The notes: a model not told the origin generated them from the sequence alone. Shown: positions 15,720-25,990, numbered from the stretch's first letter. The stretch: 41,063 nt of DNA from Myxococcales bacterium (GCA_014240065.1 JAAZXR010000032.1:4647-45709); one strand, 5' to 3'. Made by a program: numbers and translations.

Positions 15720-17294
15720 CTAGAAGGCCGCCGCGTCTTCGCCCGGACCTGCGAAGCTCCGATTCACGGGGGCCTTGGCCTGCGCCGGGCCTGAGCGCGC
15801 CGGCGCGGTGTCGTCGGCCCGATAGCGGATGAGCACCGCGTCGGCGCCGCTCGTGGAGACGGTGAGGGCGCGCGCCCGCGACATCGTTGGCAGGGTGAGG
15901 AATTGCTCGAGGAGTTTCTCGCGGTTCACGTTTCGCAACGCGAAGATGGGTACGGAGGTGCGGATCGCGATGACGTCCTCTTTGTACGCCGCTTGACCGG
16001 GCGCCGCGGCGCTCTGTTTGAGCCAGCCACGAAGCGTCGTGAGCCCATCGCCGCCCACGACGAACATCCCCGCGCCGGTGTGCCTTGAGAACGCGAAGTG
16101 CAGCCTGAGTCGGCCACGCTCGTCGAGGAGCGGCCGAAACTCGTTGGGGACCTGTTCGCGAATATTACCGACGGTGATGCGGTGGATGGGCTCACCAGCG
16201 GCGTCACCCACATTTTTCTTGAGGGAGACAGAGGGGGCGCCGTCGAAGAAGTTGCTGAGCAAAGAGAGGTCGTCCGCGACGCCTCCAAAGAGCCGGAGCA
16301 TGGCGACGCCGGACTTTTTAGGGTCGGTGCTGCCGAGGCCGAACATCAATTCCTCTTGAGAGGAGATCCCTACGAAGCACCGACCGTCCCAGGTTCGCAG
16401 CACGGAATTGGCGCGCCGACCGATCTTCTCGACGAGGCCGCGAATCAAGAACGGCTGCTCAGAGATGGTGTCGGAGATGCGGGCGACCGTGTCTTGAATC
16501 CACGCGTCGGATCCAGTCCATGCGAAGGTTCCACCGAGCGCCACAGCGTCAGATGTGGCGAGCGAGGTCAAGGCGCCGGCGCCAGCGGAGCGGGACGAGA
16601 GCAGCTCTTCGACGCTCTTCACCGCGATCGTCACGTCGATGGCATCGACGCTCCCAGAGGCCTCGAACCCCTGCACCCGCGCGGCTCCGGTGAGCGAGCG
16701 CGCGGCCACCCGGATCGGGGCGCTGTTGTATCGCCGCTGAAGCAGCGGGGCGGTCGCGAGCCCCCGGACGCTGGTGGCGAGGGCCAGCGTGTCCTCCTGG
16801 AGCCACACCAGCCGTGGAGCGGCGGGATCTGCATTGGGAGCGGTGAGCGCCCGCGCGCCGAAGGAGCCCTCGCGCGAGAGCGCGTCGATGGAAGCTCGCA
16901 GCGCTTCATCGGGCTCAGCGAGGAGCGGGATCGACACGATGGTCTCTACCGCGCCGAGCTGCACCATGGACAGGGGCTGGTTCCAATCGACGGAGTCTGT
17001 GATCATCTGGGCGAACGCCTCGTCGCCGACCCACTCGCCGAGGACCGACGAGAACATCCCGCGGGCGAGGGACGAAGAGTCGCCAAGCTCCGCGAGCTCG
17101 TCGAGGTAGCGCTGCGGCGCGTCGACGTACAGCAGGCGCTCGGGATCGTCGGGGAGCTCGAGCGCGTCGGGGAGGCGCGGTCCACGAGCGGCGTTGTCGC
17201 GGGCCCCATGGGAGCAGGAGGTGAGGGCAGCAGGGGCGCACAAGAGCAGGCTCAACGCGACCGAGCGGAGGACAGAGTGTAGGCGCACGCGCAT
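15720..17294 (-). CDS. Lipoprotein of unknown function
   Basis: A 524-residue exported lipoprotein. The signal peptide has a basic start, a hydrophobic core (ALSLLLCAPAA) and a lipobox LTSC with Cys27, so it should be anchored in the inner or outer membrane. The mature part has no motif I recognise. It reads as a globular alpha/beta protein with repeated segments of the form GGDGLTTLRGWLK and TFAWTGSDAWIQ, and many short strands, somewhat like DUF3352-type surface proteins. The gene lies 73 bases downstream of the FGE-like lipoprotein gene on the same strand, so the two are likely co-transcribed and may act in the same envelope process. The 284 bases between its stop and tRNA-Asp hold nothing else I can identify. 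Confidence 0.85.
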   Translation of the reverse strand: MRVRLHSVLRSVALSLLLCAPAALTSCSHGARDNAARGPRLPDALELPDDPERLLYVDAPQRYLDELAELGDSSSLARGMFSSVLGEWVGDEAFAQMITDSVDWNQPLSMVQLGAVETIVSIPLLAEPDEALRASIDALSREGSFGARALTAPNADPAAPRLVWLQEDTLALATSVRGLATAPLLQRRYNSAPIRVAARSLTGAARVQGFEASGSVDAIDVTIAVKSVEELLSSRSAGAGALTSLATSDAVALGGTFAWTGSDAWIQDTVARISDTISEQPFLIRGLVEKIGRRANSVLRTWDGRCFVGISSQEELMFGLGSTDPKKSGVAMLRLFGGVADDLSLLSNFFDGAPSVSLKKNVGDAAGEPIHRITVGNIREQVPNEFRPLLDERGRLRLHFAFSRHTGAGMFVVGGDGLTTLRGWLKQSAAAPGQAAYKEDVIAIRTSVPIFALRNVNREKLLEQFLTLPTMSRARALTVSTSGADAVLIRYRADDTAPARSGPAQAKAPVNRSFAGPGEDAAAF

Positions 17295-17367
17295 ACGCTA
17301 GCAGATTGAGCGACGGACGCGAGGCGAGCGGTCGCAGGGACCCCGGGGCTCCTCAGGGCTCCCTGGG

Positions 17368-18279
17368 CTACTTGCGGCCGCGGCGGCGTTTGGCCTTCTC
17401 GTTGATCGCCGGTGTGACGCAGCGAAAGCCGATCGCGATGTGGCGGAGGTTGGCGGGGCGACCGTGCCGAGCGGCGGCGCGTGCGAGCCCTCCAGTGGTC
17501 GAGAAGGCGCCCCCTTTGACGACGTAGCTGTCTTCTTCGTAGGGCGTTTTCGTCCACTCGAACACGTTGCCCGCCATGTCCTGGGCGCCGTAGGGGCTCG
17601 CGGCGTCGGAGAAACTGCCGACAGGGATGGTGTCGTCGAACTTCGCCTCTGCGCCGTTGAGGAGGCTCGGGTCGAAGTTGGTGCCCCACGGGTAGGCTTG
17701 GCCGCGTTCACCTCGGGCGGCTTTCTCCCACTGCGCCTCGGTTGGGAGCCGCGCGCGCACGCCGAAGCTCTTGCCCCACCACGCGCAGTAGGACGCCGCT
17801 TGGGCCTGCTCTACCAACACCACGGGGTGCGGCTGGCGATCTTGTCTGGGTAGCCCTTGGCGCCAGAGAAATTTCCTCACCTCTGCGTAGGGGCGACCCA
17901 AGCCTTGTCGACTCCACGTCGCGGAGTCGACGTAGGGCTCGGGCGCGCCGGTCTCGCGCATGTACTCGAGGTAGTCGCGTTGGGTTACGGGTGTGCGCAT
18001 GATTCGGAAGGCAGCCACCTCCACGGCGCTCTGCCGATACTCTTCTTTGACCCACAAGGACACCTCGGGGGTGGCGCGGCCGAGGCTCGCGTAGTCGATC
18101 TCGATGGCCACCGCCCGCTCGTCGAGGGTGCTGCCCATCAAGAACGGACCACCGTCGACCGCGACCGTGAGCGCGACGAGCGACGGCCCGCGGCTCACCC
18201 CCACTTTTTCGGGAATCGCGCAGCTTAGGAGCGTCGCCGTGAGTCCGAGGCACATAAGGGCGTGCGGTCGAAGTACCAT
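17368..18279 (-). CDS. Formylglycine-generating-enzyme-like (SUMF1 fold) lipoprotein
   Basis: A 303-residue lipoprotein with lipobox LLSC (Cys20). The rest is an FGE/SUMF1-type C-lectin-like fold: GGPFLMGSTLDE near the start, VTQRDYLEYM, RLPTEAQWEKAARG, YPWGTNFDP, GAQDMAGNVFEWT, VVKGGAF and IGFRCV at the end. In true formylglycine-generating enzymes two cysteines about five residues apart near the C-terminus oxidise the sulfatase. Here that region reads ARAAARHGRPANLRHIA with no such pair, so it is unlikely to activate sulfatases. It is more probably a structural or binding member of the fold, which is common and multi-copy in myxobacteria. The ATG at 18279 is the start that gives a proper signal peptide; the frame is open for 20 more codons. 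Confidence 0.87.
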   Translation of the reverse strand: MVLRPHALMCLGLTATLLSCAIPEKVGVSRGPSLVALTVAVDGGPFLMGSTLDERAVAIEIDYASLGRATPEVSLWVKEEYRQSAVEVAAFRIMRTPVTQRDYLEYMRETGAPEPYVDSATWSRQGLGRPYAEVRKFLWRQGLPRQDRQPHPVVLVEQAQAASYCAWWGKSFGVRARLPTEAQWEKAARGERGQAYPWGTNFDPSLLNGAEAKFDDTIPVGSFSDAASPYGAQDMAGNVFEWTKTPYEEDSYVVKGGAFSTTGGLARAAARHGRPANLRHIAIGFRCVTPAINEKAKRRRGRK

Positions 18280-18289
18280 CTCAATCTCT

Positions 18290-19336
18290 ATGCGACCCCT
18301 GCGGATCGGAATCAACGGACTTGGGCGAATCGGGCGCACCGTGGTGCGAAGTGCACTCGAACGGCTCGCCGATCCGGCCTGGCTCGGGACGACCCGGCCC
18401 GGACCGGACCTCGAAATCGTCGCGGCGAACGATCGGCTCGACGCGGAGGCGCTGGCCTACCTGCTCGAGTACGACAGCGTCCACGGGCGCGCCGCGCACC
18501 CCGTGCGGGTGTGCGACGGCCGCATCGAGATGGGGCCTTTGTCCATGCGCGTCTTCAACGAGAGCACGCCCCAAGACATCCCGTGGTCGAAAGAGCGCGT
18601 GGACATCGTGTTCGAGTGCACCGGGGCCTTCGGCCGCCGCCGGGAGCTTGAGCGGCACTTGAGCGAGGCGCCGCGGGTGCTGCTCGGCGCGCCGGGCGAG
18701 GCCGACGCGATGATCGTGGCGGGGGTTAACGATGGAGCGCTTCCACCAGATGCCACCGTGATCTCCGCGGCGAGCTGCACCACCCACGCCGTCGCGCCCG
18801 TGCTCTCCACCCTCGATGAGATGTTCAAGATCCGCTGGGCGTTGCTCGGGACCGTGCACGCCTACACCGCGGGGCAGTCGCTCATCGACGCCCCGGCGCC
18901 CGGCAGGGATCTTCGTCGGGGGCGGGCCGCGGGGCTCAACATCGTGCCCACCACCACCCACGCCACGCGCGCGGTCACGCAGGTGCTGCCGTCCCTGGCG
19001 GGCAAGCTGGCGGGCACCTCCACGCGGGTCCCCGTACCTGATGTTTCGATGTTCGACCTCACCGTCACGCTCGACCGCCCCACCGAGCTCTCCGAGGCGC
19101 TCGAGGTGCTCACGGAGGCGGCGCGGTCGCCGGAGCTGCGCGGGATCTTGGACGTCCGCGAGGCGCCGCTGGTGAGCTCCGATCTGGTGGGCGTGACCCA
19201 CTCGAGCGTGGTGGACGTCGGCGCGTGCGTGTCGAGCGGGCCGCTGCTGCGGATCGCGGGGTGGTACGACAACGAGAGCGGATACGCCGCCAGGATCTTG
19301 GATCTCGCGGCGATGGTCGGGAGGAGCTTGTCATGA
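18290..19336 (+). CDS. gap: Glyceraldehyde-3-phosphate dehydrogenase family
   Basis: A 348-residue NAD(P)-dependent aldehyde dehydrogenase of the GAPDH family, making 1,3-bisphosphoglycerate from glyceraldehyde-3-phosphate and phosphate. NAD is bound by INGLGRIGR (about 8-16). Catalytic Cys163 lies in SAASCTTHAVAP and the base is His190 in GTVHAYTAGQ. NIVPTTTHATRAV and WYDNESGYAARILDLA complete the signature. The usual Asn after Cys-Thr-Thr is His, and the sequence is rather divergent, so this may be a second GAPDH with another coenzyme or substrate (erythrose-4-phosphate, for instance) rather than the main glycolytic copy. Its stop overlaps the start of the MAPEG-like gene (ATGA). It is divergent from the FGE-like lipoprotein across 10 bases. 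Confidence 0.9.
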   Translation: MRPLRIGINGLGRIGRTVVRSALERLADPAWLGTTRPGPDLEIVAANDRLDAEALAYLLEYDSVHGRAAHPVRVCDGRIEMGPLSMRVFNESTPQDIPWSKERVDIVFECTGAFGRRRELERHLSEAPRVLLGAPGEADAMIVAGVNDGALPPDATVISAASCTTHAVAPVLSTLDEMFKIRWALLGTVHAYTAGQSLIDAPAPGRDLRRGRAAGLNIVPTTTHATRAVTQVLPSLAGKLAGTSTRVPVPDVSMFDLTVTLDRPTELSEALEVLTEAARSPELRGILDVREAPLVSSDLVGVTHSSVVDVGACVSSGPLLRIAGWYDNESGYAARILDLAAMVGRSLS

Positions 19337-19719
19337 CCGTCCCCATGATCTGCGTGTTCGCGGCGTTTGTGCTGACCTACGCGGCGCATCTCCCGGGCCT
19401 GCTCGCCCGCGCCAAAGACCCCGAGGGGTTCAACAACCGGCAGCCTCGCGCCCAGCAGGCGAAGCTGAGCGGGTGGGGGGCGCGCGCCGTCGCGGGACAC
19501 GCCAACGCCCACGAGGCCTTCGCCCCCTTCGCCGCCGCGGTCGTGGTGAACCACCTCGCCGGCGGCGATCTGCGGATCGCGTCGATTCTGTCCATCGGCT
19601 TTGTGGTGTGCCGCGCGGCCTACCACGCGGCCTACCTGCTCGACGTGGACTACCTGCGCACCTTGGTGTGGTTTCTCGGGCTCGCCTGCGTCGTCGGGCT
19701 CTTTGTCCAGCCGCTGTAG
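19333..19719 (+). CDS. MAPEG-family small membrane protein
   Basis: A 128-residue protein with four hydrophobic segments at about 4-25, 60-78, 83-103 and 110-126. It fits the MAPEG family (membrane-associated eicosanoid and glutathione metabolism). The family-like stretch RAVAGHANAHEAFAPFAAAV lies at about 51-70, and CRAAYHAAYLLDVDYLRT resembles the conserved Arg/Tyr motif near the third helix. Bacterial members are mostly uncharacterised. It is translationally coupled to the upstream GAPDH gene by an ATGA overlap, an odd pairing whose meaning is not obvious. Confidence 0.8.
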   Translation: MTVPMICVFAAFVLTYAAHLPGLLARAKDPEGFNNRQPRAQQAKLSGWGARAVAGHANAHEAFAPFAAAVVVNHLAGGDLRIASILSIGFVVCRAAYHAAYLLDVDYLRTLVWFLGLACVVGLFVQPL

Positions 19720-19762
19720 TCGGCGATGACGCTCCGGCCTGGCCACCGAGCACCTCACCAAC

Positions 19763-19792
19763 AAAAAAAGGCCAGGGTGCGATCCCCCGGCC
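19763..19792 (-). terminator. Rho-independent terminator of the boxCB operon
   Basis: On the minus strand GGCCGGGG pairs with CCCTGGCC around a short loop and is followed by seven T. It lies 25 bases past the boxB stop and also separates it from the convergent MAPEG-like gene. Confidence 0.85.
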
Positions 19793-19816
19793 TCTCTTCT
19801 CCGTCGTCTGGAAGCC

Positions 19817-21247
<1,431 letters not shown>

Positions 21248-21290
21248 GGTTGTTTCCTAGGGGTCGTTTGGAGTTCGTGGTGAAAGATCT

Positions 21291-21319
21291 AAGGGGCGTC
21301 GCGCGGCGAGGCGCCCCTT
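21291..21319 (-). repeat. Intercistronic hairpin between boxC and boxB
   Basis: AAGGGGCG (21291-21298) and CGCCCCTT (21312-21319) form an 8-bp stem around a 13-base loop; the arm includes the boxC stop codon. There is no T-run, so it is more likely an mRNA-processing or stabilising element than a terminator. Confidence 0.5.
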
Positions 21320-23003
21320 AGACGCGGTTCCAATCAAAGGTGGGCCGGTCGGGTTTTCCGTAGAGGGTCAACGCGCCCTCGGGGCCCGTGGCGTTCGGCC
21401 GGATGAAGATCCAGTTTTGCCACGCGGTCAGGCGGGCGAAGATCTTGGAGTCGGCGTTCTCGGCGCCAGGGAAGCGCAGGTTGGCCTCCATCCCCGTGAG
21501 CGCGTCGGGGGAGAGGCTCGCCCGCTCCTCGATGGCGATGCGCACGTCGTCGTCCCAGTCGATGTCATCGAGCAAGACTGTGACGAGGCCCGCGTCGTCC
21601 GCGGCTTCGGCGTCGAACAGCTGGTGCTTGCCGCGCACGTCCTCGAGCAGCTCGGGGGTGCCGATGAAGCGCGCCTCGAGTCGCGAGATCCCGTGGCTCA
21701 TGGGCAGGGCGCCGTCGTTGAACGCGCTGAGCCCGACCTGGACCGGGCTGTCGGGATCGTCGAGCAGATAGAAGCGGTCGGCGGCGAGGCACAGCTCGAG
21801 GAGGTTGCCCGCGAAGGCGGTGCCGGCGTCGCCCATGGCGAAGAAGGATCGGCTCGTGAGGTCGAAGCGCCGCAGCACCCGGCCCATGTGCAAGATCACC
21901 TCGTGGCTGAACCAGTGGTCCTTGATGTCGTGGAGGGCGGCGTCGTGGTCGAGGATGGTCTGCGGGTCGCCCTCCACGCGCACGAGCACCAGGCCGATGC
22001 CGAGGTGATTGACGCGCAGGTGGAGCAGGGCGTCGTCGAGCTCACGGTAGGCGCGCAGCGCCCACAGGTCGTCGCCCGCCGCGTGCACCGCGTCGGCGCC
22101 TTTTTTGAGGTGCGCGACGTCGTCGGCGGTGGGCGCTTGAATCGTGAGCTTGGCGAGGCGTTGGTCGCTGTCCCACTCGAACCGCACGTGACGGTACTGC
22201 CGAAAGTTGGCGCCGATCTCCGGCGCGAGCGGCTTGAGGGGCACGCCGGTGCGCGTGCCGGGGAGGAGGTCACCGCTCGACTCCTCGGCGATGGCCTTGG
22301 CGCGCGCCGCCATGGCCTCAGGGAACTTGGAGCGGGGATAGATGCCGTCGACGAGGTTCCACGCCACGGCGCGCTTGCCACGGATGCCCTCCGCGGTCGT
22401 GGAGAAGACGTCCGCCCGATCGCGTCGGATCTTGCGCTTGTCTACCAGGCGGGTGAGGCCGCCGGTCCCGGGGAGGACGCCGAGCAGCGGGACCTCGGGC
22501 AGGCTGACGGCCGAGTTGCCGTCGTCTTGCAGGTAGATCTCTTTGCAGGCCAAGGCGAGCTCGTAGCCGCCGCCCGCGGTGGTGCCGTTGCACGCGGCGA
22601 TATAGACCTGGGCGCTGTTCTCCGTGGCGTCCTCGATCTCGCAGCGGGTCTCGTTGGTGAACTTGCAAAAATTCACCTTCCACGCGTGGGAGGACATGCC
22701 CAACATGTTGATGTTGGCGCCGGCGCAGAACACCCGGTCGTTCCCGGAGGACAAGATGACCGTCCGGACCTGTGGGTGCTCGAAGCGCATCCGACGGACG
22801 AGGTCGGCGAGCTCGATGTCGACGCCGAGGTCGTAGCTGTTGAGCTTCAGCTCGTAGCCGGGTCGCAGGCCCGCGTCGGGGTTGACGTCCATGTCTACGC
22901 GCGCCACGTCTCCGTCCACGGAGAGGTGCCAGTGTCGGTAATCCGCCGCGGCGACTTCGAAGTCGACGGGTCGATGCAAATCGTCTGGAGCCTGGTCTGT
23001 CAC
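21318..23003 (-). CDS. boxC: 2,3-epoxybenzoyl-CoA dihydrolase BoxC
   Basis: Ring-opening enzyme of the box pathway: it cleaves 2,3-epoxybenzoyl-CoA hydrolytically to 3,4-dehydroadipyl-CoA semialdehyde and formate. At 561 residues it has the expected double length compared with simple crotonases. The N-terminal half carries the enoyl-CoA hydratase oxyanion-hole segments FCAGANINMLG (about 92-102) and CNGTTAGGGYELALAC (about 138-153), plus SLPEVPLLGVLPGTGG. The C-terminal half is a divergent second crotonase-like unit. The start is the GTG at 23003 (TDQAPDD). It is the first gene of the box operon; boxA, an aldehyde dehydrogenase and a benzoate-CoA ligase are not in the window. Confidence 0.96.
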   Translation of the reverse strand: MTDQAPDDLHRPVDFEVAAADYRHWHLSVDGDVARVDMDVNPDAGLRPGYELKLNSYDLGVDIELADLVRRMRFEHPQVRTVILSSGNDRVFCAGANINMLGMSSHAWKVNFCKFTNETRCEIEDATENSAQVYIAACNGTTAGGGYELALACKEIYLQDDGNSAVSLPEVPLLGVLPGTGGLTRLVDKRKIRRDRADVFSTTAEGIRGKRAVAWNLVDGIYPRSKFPEAMAARAKAIAEESSGDLLPGTRTGVPLKPLAPEIGANFRQYRHVRFEWDSDQRLAKLTIQAPTADDVAHLKKGADAVHAAGDDLWALRAYRELDDALLHLRVNHLGIGLVLVRVEGDPQTILDHDAALHDIKDHWFSHEVILHMGRVLRRFDLTSRSFFAMGDAGTAFAGNLLELCLAADRFYLLDDPDSPVQVGLSAFNDGALPMSHGISRLEARFIGTPELLEDVRGKHQLFDAEAADDAGLVTVLLDDIDWDDDVRIAIEERASLSPDALTGMEANLRFPGAENADSKIFARLTAWQNWIFIRPNATGPEGALTLYGKPDRPTFDWNRV

Positions 23004-23361
23004 CCTTTGGAATTTAGCAGCACCTCCGGGGTTTGATCTGTGCGAGGAGCGGCCATAGATGTGTGTACTCGCACGATTGGAGCGTGTGCATCACGACGTG
23101 TGAGATTCACTTCATGGACCGCGTGGTCGCGGCGCCAGGTGACGGTCGGGAGGTAGCCGGCCATGAGAAGCGCCGCTAGTTCCCGGCGGCGGACGCGGAC
23201 AGAGGATCGATGGAATCGTCGACTTGGTCCGCGTCGCTGACTCGCCGAACGCTCGGTCCACAGCGCCTGGGCGCCGCCTCATCTCTCCGTGTGCGGGGAC
23301 GCACGGCGCCGACGATGAGGAGAGGCCAGGGCCTTCGCGCCATACTCGCGAGTCGCTGCCT
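23004..23361. other. Intergenic region upstream of boxC
   Basis: A 358-base stretch between boxC and the small helical-protein gene. Open frames here are Arg/Pro-rich with no recognisable domain. It should hold the box operon promoter near 23004-23080, but I see no convincing -35/-10 pair. GGAGGT about 20 bases before the boxC GTG is the nearest purine-rich stretch. Confidence 0.5.
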
Positions 23362-23628
23362 CTAGTCGTCGTCGCTCTCGTCGGGGCGACCGAGCAATCG
23401 TTCGCGCGCCGCCGAGACGGCGTCGATGATCTCGTCACCGATCTTCTTGGCGTGGGCTTTGGTGTCACGCTCGATGGGTTCGAGGCCCGGGCGGACCTGC
23501 TCTTCCCAGGTCGCCTTCGCGTCTTTTCCCACGGCGGTCGCGGCCTCGACCGCGGCCTCACCCGCTCGCTTCGCGGTCTGTTCGAGCTCTTCGAGCCCGC
23601 GCTTGATCTTGTCTTTAAAGTCTTTCAT
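23362..23628 (-). CDS. Small charged helical (coiled-coil) protein
   Basis: An 88-residue hydrophilic protein with nearly uninterrupted amphipathic helix, rich in Lys, Glu and Ala (for example KIKRGLEELEQTAKRAGEAA), and an acidic DESDDD tail. There is no signal peptide or membrane segment. It resembles apolipoprotein- or CsbD/LEA-like stress proteins in composition but I cannot place it in a family. The ATG at 23628 follows GCGAG; the frame continues 34 codons upstream in non-protein-like sequence. A perfect 7-bp palindrome (23640-23666) lies just before the start and could bind a regulator. Confidence 0.65.
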   Translation of the reverse strand: MKDFKDKIKRGLEELEQTAKRAGEAAVEAATAVGKDAKATWEEQVRPGLEPIERDTKAHAKKIGDEIIDAVSAARERLLGRPDESDDD

Positions 23629-23639
23629 GGTGCTCGCGT

Positions 23640-23666
23640 TTGTTCGTTTCAGTATGACGCGAACAA
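23640..23666. promoter_or_regulatory. Palindrome TTGTTCG-N13-CGAACAA (possible operator)
   Basis: Perfect 7-bp inverted repeat with half-site centres about 20 bases (two helical turns) apart, 12-38 bases upstream of the small helical protein start. It has the geometry of a dimeric repressor site; the regulator is unknown. Confidence 0.4.
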
Positions 23667-23932
23667 CGGGGTGCTCGCCAATCTTGCTGCGCTCGAGCGC
23701 CCCCTCCTTCGCCGCCGTCGCCGTCATCTCTGCCCGCCAGGAGCCGCGGAGATGTGCGACGGTACCCTACATCGAGGAGGGCGACTGGCCTCAGTTTGCC
23801 GCCGCTTGCCGGTATCGTGTCCGCGATCGGTGCGGCCGAGTGGGCGAAGACGCCAAAGTGCCCCTTTGAGCCGCCGAGGCAGGGCCTTTGCCCTCAAGCG
23901 GCGCAAAGGCAGGTCGATGCCTCCACAGCACA

Positions 23933-25885
23933 ATGGCGAACGGGAAGCAGTCGGGCGCGATGCGAGGATCATCCTCGAGCGATGGACCGAGCGCGGCAGA
24001 CTCCGGCTCAAGTCACAGCGCCGAAGGCGTGCTCGCGGTGGCGGGCAGCAAGGTCCGTCAGGCCCACCAAACGGGCGGACACGATTCCGTGGAGACCTTC
24101 GCTGGATCTGGTCTCTCCCAAGCGCCGCAGACGCCCGAAGACCGAATCGGTCAGGTGCTCTCGGGGACCTATCGGATCGAAGAGATGATCGCTGTCGGTG
24201 GGATGGGCGCGGTGTATCGCGCCTCTCATGCGCGCTTGTCCCAGCCCTTCGCGGTGAAATTTCTCGATCAGGTGCTCGCGAAGGATTCAGAGGCCTACGG
24301 ACGCTTTCGGCAAGAGGCGGAGATCGCCGCCGCGATCAATCACAACAACGTGTTGCAGGTCTTCGACTTCGACATCGACAAGTTTGGCAGCCCGTACATG
24401 GTCATGGAGCTGCTCCAAGGGCGCACCTTGGACGTGGTTTTGAACGAGCAGGGGGCGCTGAACAAGCGAGAGATCCTCGCGATCTTTGATCCGCTCTGCC
24501 GCGCGCTCGATGCATGCCACGCCGCCGGCGTCGTCCATCGCGACCTCAAGCCGAGCAACATCATGGTGTGCTCCCAGGCAGACGGGAGCGTGACCGTCAA
24601 GCTGCTCGACTTCGGGATCAGCAAGATCACCCACGACGGCAACGACGGGATGACCCGCGACAACATCGTGATGGGGACGCCCAACTACATGAGCCCGGAG
24701 CAGGCGAGCGGTCAAAACAGCGACCTCGACGCCCGGGCCGACATCTTCGCGGTCGGGGCGATCTTGTACGAATCGCTGTGTGGGCGTCGAGCCTTCGACG
24801 CGGACGGCCTCCCTCAACTGCTGCACAAGATCGTCTACAAAGAGCCCGCGTCGCTCTCCGAGGAGGGGGTTCCGGATGGCGTGCGCGAGGTGGTCGAGGC
24901 GTGCCTCCATAAAAAGCCGCAGGATCGCTTGCAGCGGACCGCGTTGATCATCGCGGAGCTGCGGGGCGCCTACGACGCGCAAGAAAAGACGCCGCGGGCC
25001 AACAGCGGGGGCGTGAGCGTCACCGCCGTCGTGGCCGCGGCGCTGACCTCGGCGGTGGTCGCCGCAGGGCTGGGCTTTGGTCTGGGTAGCAAGCGCGCCC
25101 CGGCCGTCGCGACGGCCGCGAGCGCGGTCAAGGTCGCAGCGTCTGAGAAGCCCCGGGCGCCGCGCAGCGGCAAGGAGGCGCGCGCCAGCAACAAGAGCGC
25201 CGACGGATACGCGCCTCAGGTCATCGGGACCGCGAGCGCGCGGCTGGTCTCCAAGTCGGGCCGACTGTACCGGGGAGACCGGTCCTCGCTGAGCTACTGG
25301 TCAGATCGGGGGGCGGATCCTGTGACCAAGGTGCTCCCGTCGGCGGCGACGGTCACCGCGCTGCAGGTGCACGAGAACGGGAAGCTCGTCGCGGTCGGAC
25401 AAGGGGACGGCTGGGTGAGCGTGTGGGGCCACGAGCTGCGCAGCGAGACGTGGAAGCGAAAGTTTGGCGCGGACGCGGTGACGGGCATCGCGTTGGGCAA
25501 GGGCTTCGTCGCGCTCGCGCAAGGATCGAAGGTCGAGCTCGCGAATACGACGACGGGGAAGGCCTTCAAGTCGTTTGCGACGGTGGAGCCCCCACGCGGC
25601 ATGTTCTTCGCCCCCGGACTTGAGAACGTACTGTTCGCCTATGGGTCGCATCATTTTATGATGTTCGACACAAAGCGAAGACAAGCGCTCGACGATTTGA
25701 ACATGGGGGGTCACGTCATCCGCGCCGGGGTCGACGAAGACGGACAGGATGACGGAGCCCATCTTTGGGTGGAATTCGATCAAGGGCAGTGGCTGATCCG
25801 CAGGACCTACCGCGTCACGCGCCCCTCGCGCGAGGGCCCGGTGCAGATGTCGCTCACGGATACGCGATGGCAGGCCCGACCGTAG
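23933..25885 (+). CDS. Membrane-anchored Ser/Thr protein kinase
   Basis: Eukaryotic-type (Hanks) kinase of 650 residues. The first 70 residues are Ser/Gly-rich and disordered. The kinase domain spans about 80-345: glycine loop IAVGGMGAVYRA, Lys109 in FAVKFLDQ, catalytic loop HRDLKPSN (about 202-209), DFG as LLDFGISK, activation segment GTPNYMSPEQ, and DIFAVGAILYE. One membrane helix follows at about 362-385 (VVAAALTSAVVAAGLGFGLG). The 260-residue outer part is beta-rich (WVSVWGHELRSETW and similar) and propeller-like, so it probably binds a periplasmic ligand or cell-wall component. I chose the ATG at 23933; the ORF is open to 23888. The kinase's substrates are not indicated by neighbours. 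Confidence 0.93.
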   Translation: MANGKQSGAMRGSSSSDGPSAADSGSSHSAEGVLAVAGSKVRQAHQTGGHDSVETFAGSGLSQAPQTPEDRIGQVLSGTYRIEEMIAVGGMGAVYRASHARLSQPFAVKFLDQVLAKDSEAYGRFRQEAEIAAAINHNNVLQVFDFDIDKFGSPYMVMELLQGRTLDVVLNEQGALNKREILAIFDPLCRALDACHAAGVVHRDLKPSNIMVCSQADGSVTVKLLDFGISKITHDGNDGMTRDNIVMGTPNYMSPEQASGQNSDLDARADIFAVGAILYESLCGRRAFDADGLPQLLHKIVYKEPASLSEEGVPDGVREVVEACLHKKPQDRLQRTALIIAELRGAYDAQEKTPRANSGGVSVTAVVAAALTSAVVAAGLGFGLGSKRAPAVATAASAVKVAASEKPRAPRSGKEARASNKSADGYAPQVIGTASARLVSKSGRLYRGDRSSLSYWSDRGADPVTKVLPSAATVTALQVHENGKLVAVGQGDGWVSVWGHELRSETWKRKFGADAVTGIALGKGFVALAQGSKVELANTTTGKAFKSFATVEPPRGMFFAPGLENVLFAYGSHHFMMFDTKRRQALDDLNMGGHVIRAGVDEDGQDDGAHLWVEFDQGQWLIRRTYRVTRPSREGPVQMSLTDTRWQARP

Positions 25886-25990
25886 CATCGCGTGGCCAGG
25901 GAAAGCGCGGCGGAGTCCAAGGCGCGAGGCAGGTCACATGGGTGCGACGACCGCGTCCGATTTGCCCGTGATTTTCTGATAGGTTCGGGC

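Noticed and set aside
17368-18279. Sulfatase-activating enzyme
   Set aside because: The FGE fold is present but the catalytic cysteine pair is not seen, and there is no sulfatase in the window.
21417-23036. 539-codon open frame opposite boxC
   Set aside because: Antisense shadow of a certain gene; composition is repetitive and not protein-like.
23112-23561. 149-codon minus-strand open frame
   Set aside because: It overlaps the small helical protein in another frame and consists mainly of Arg, Pro and Ser.
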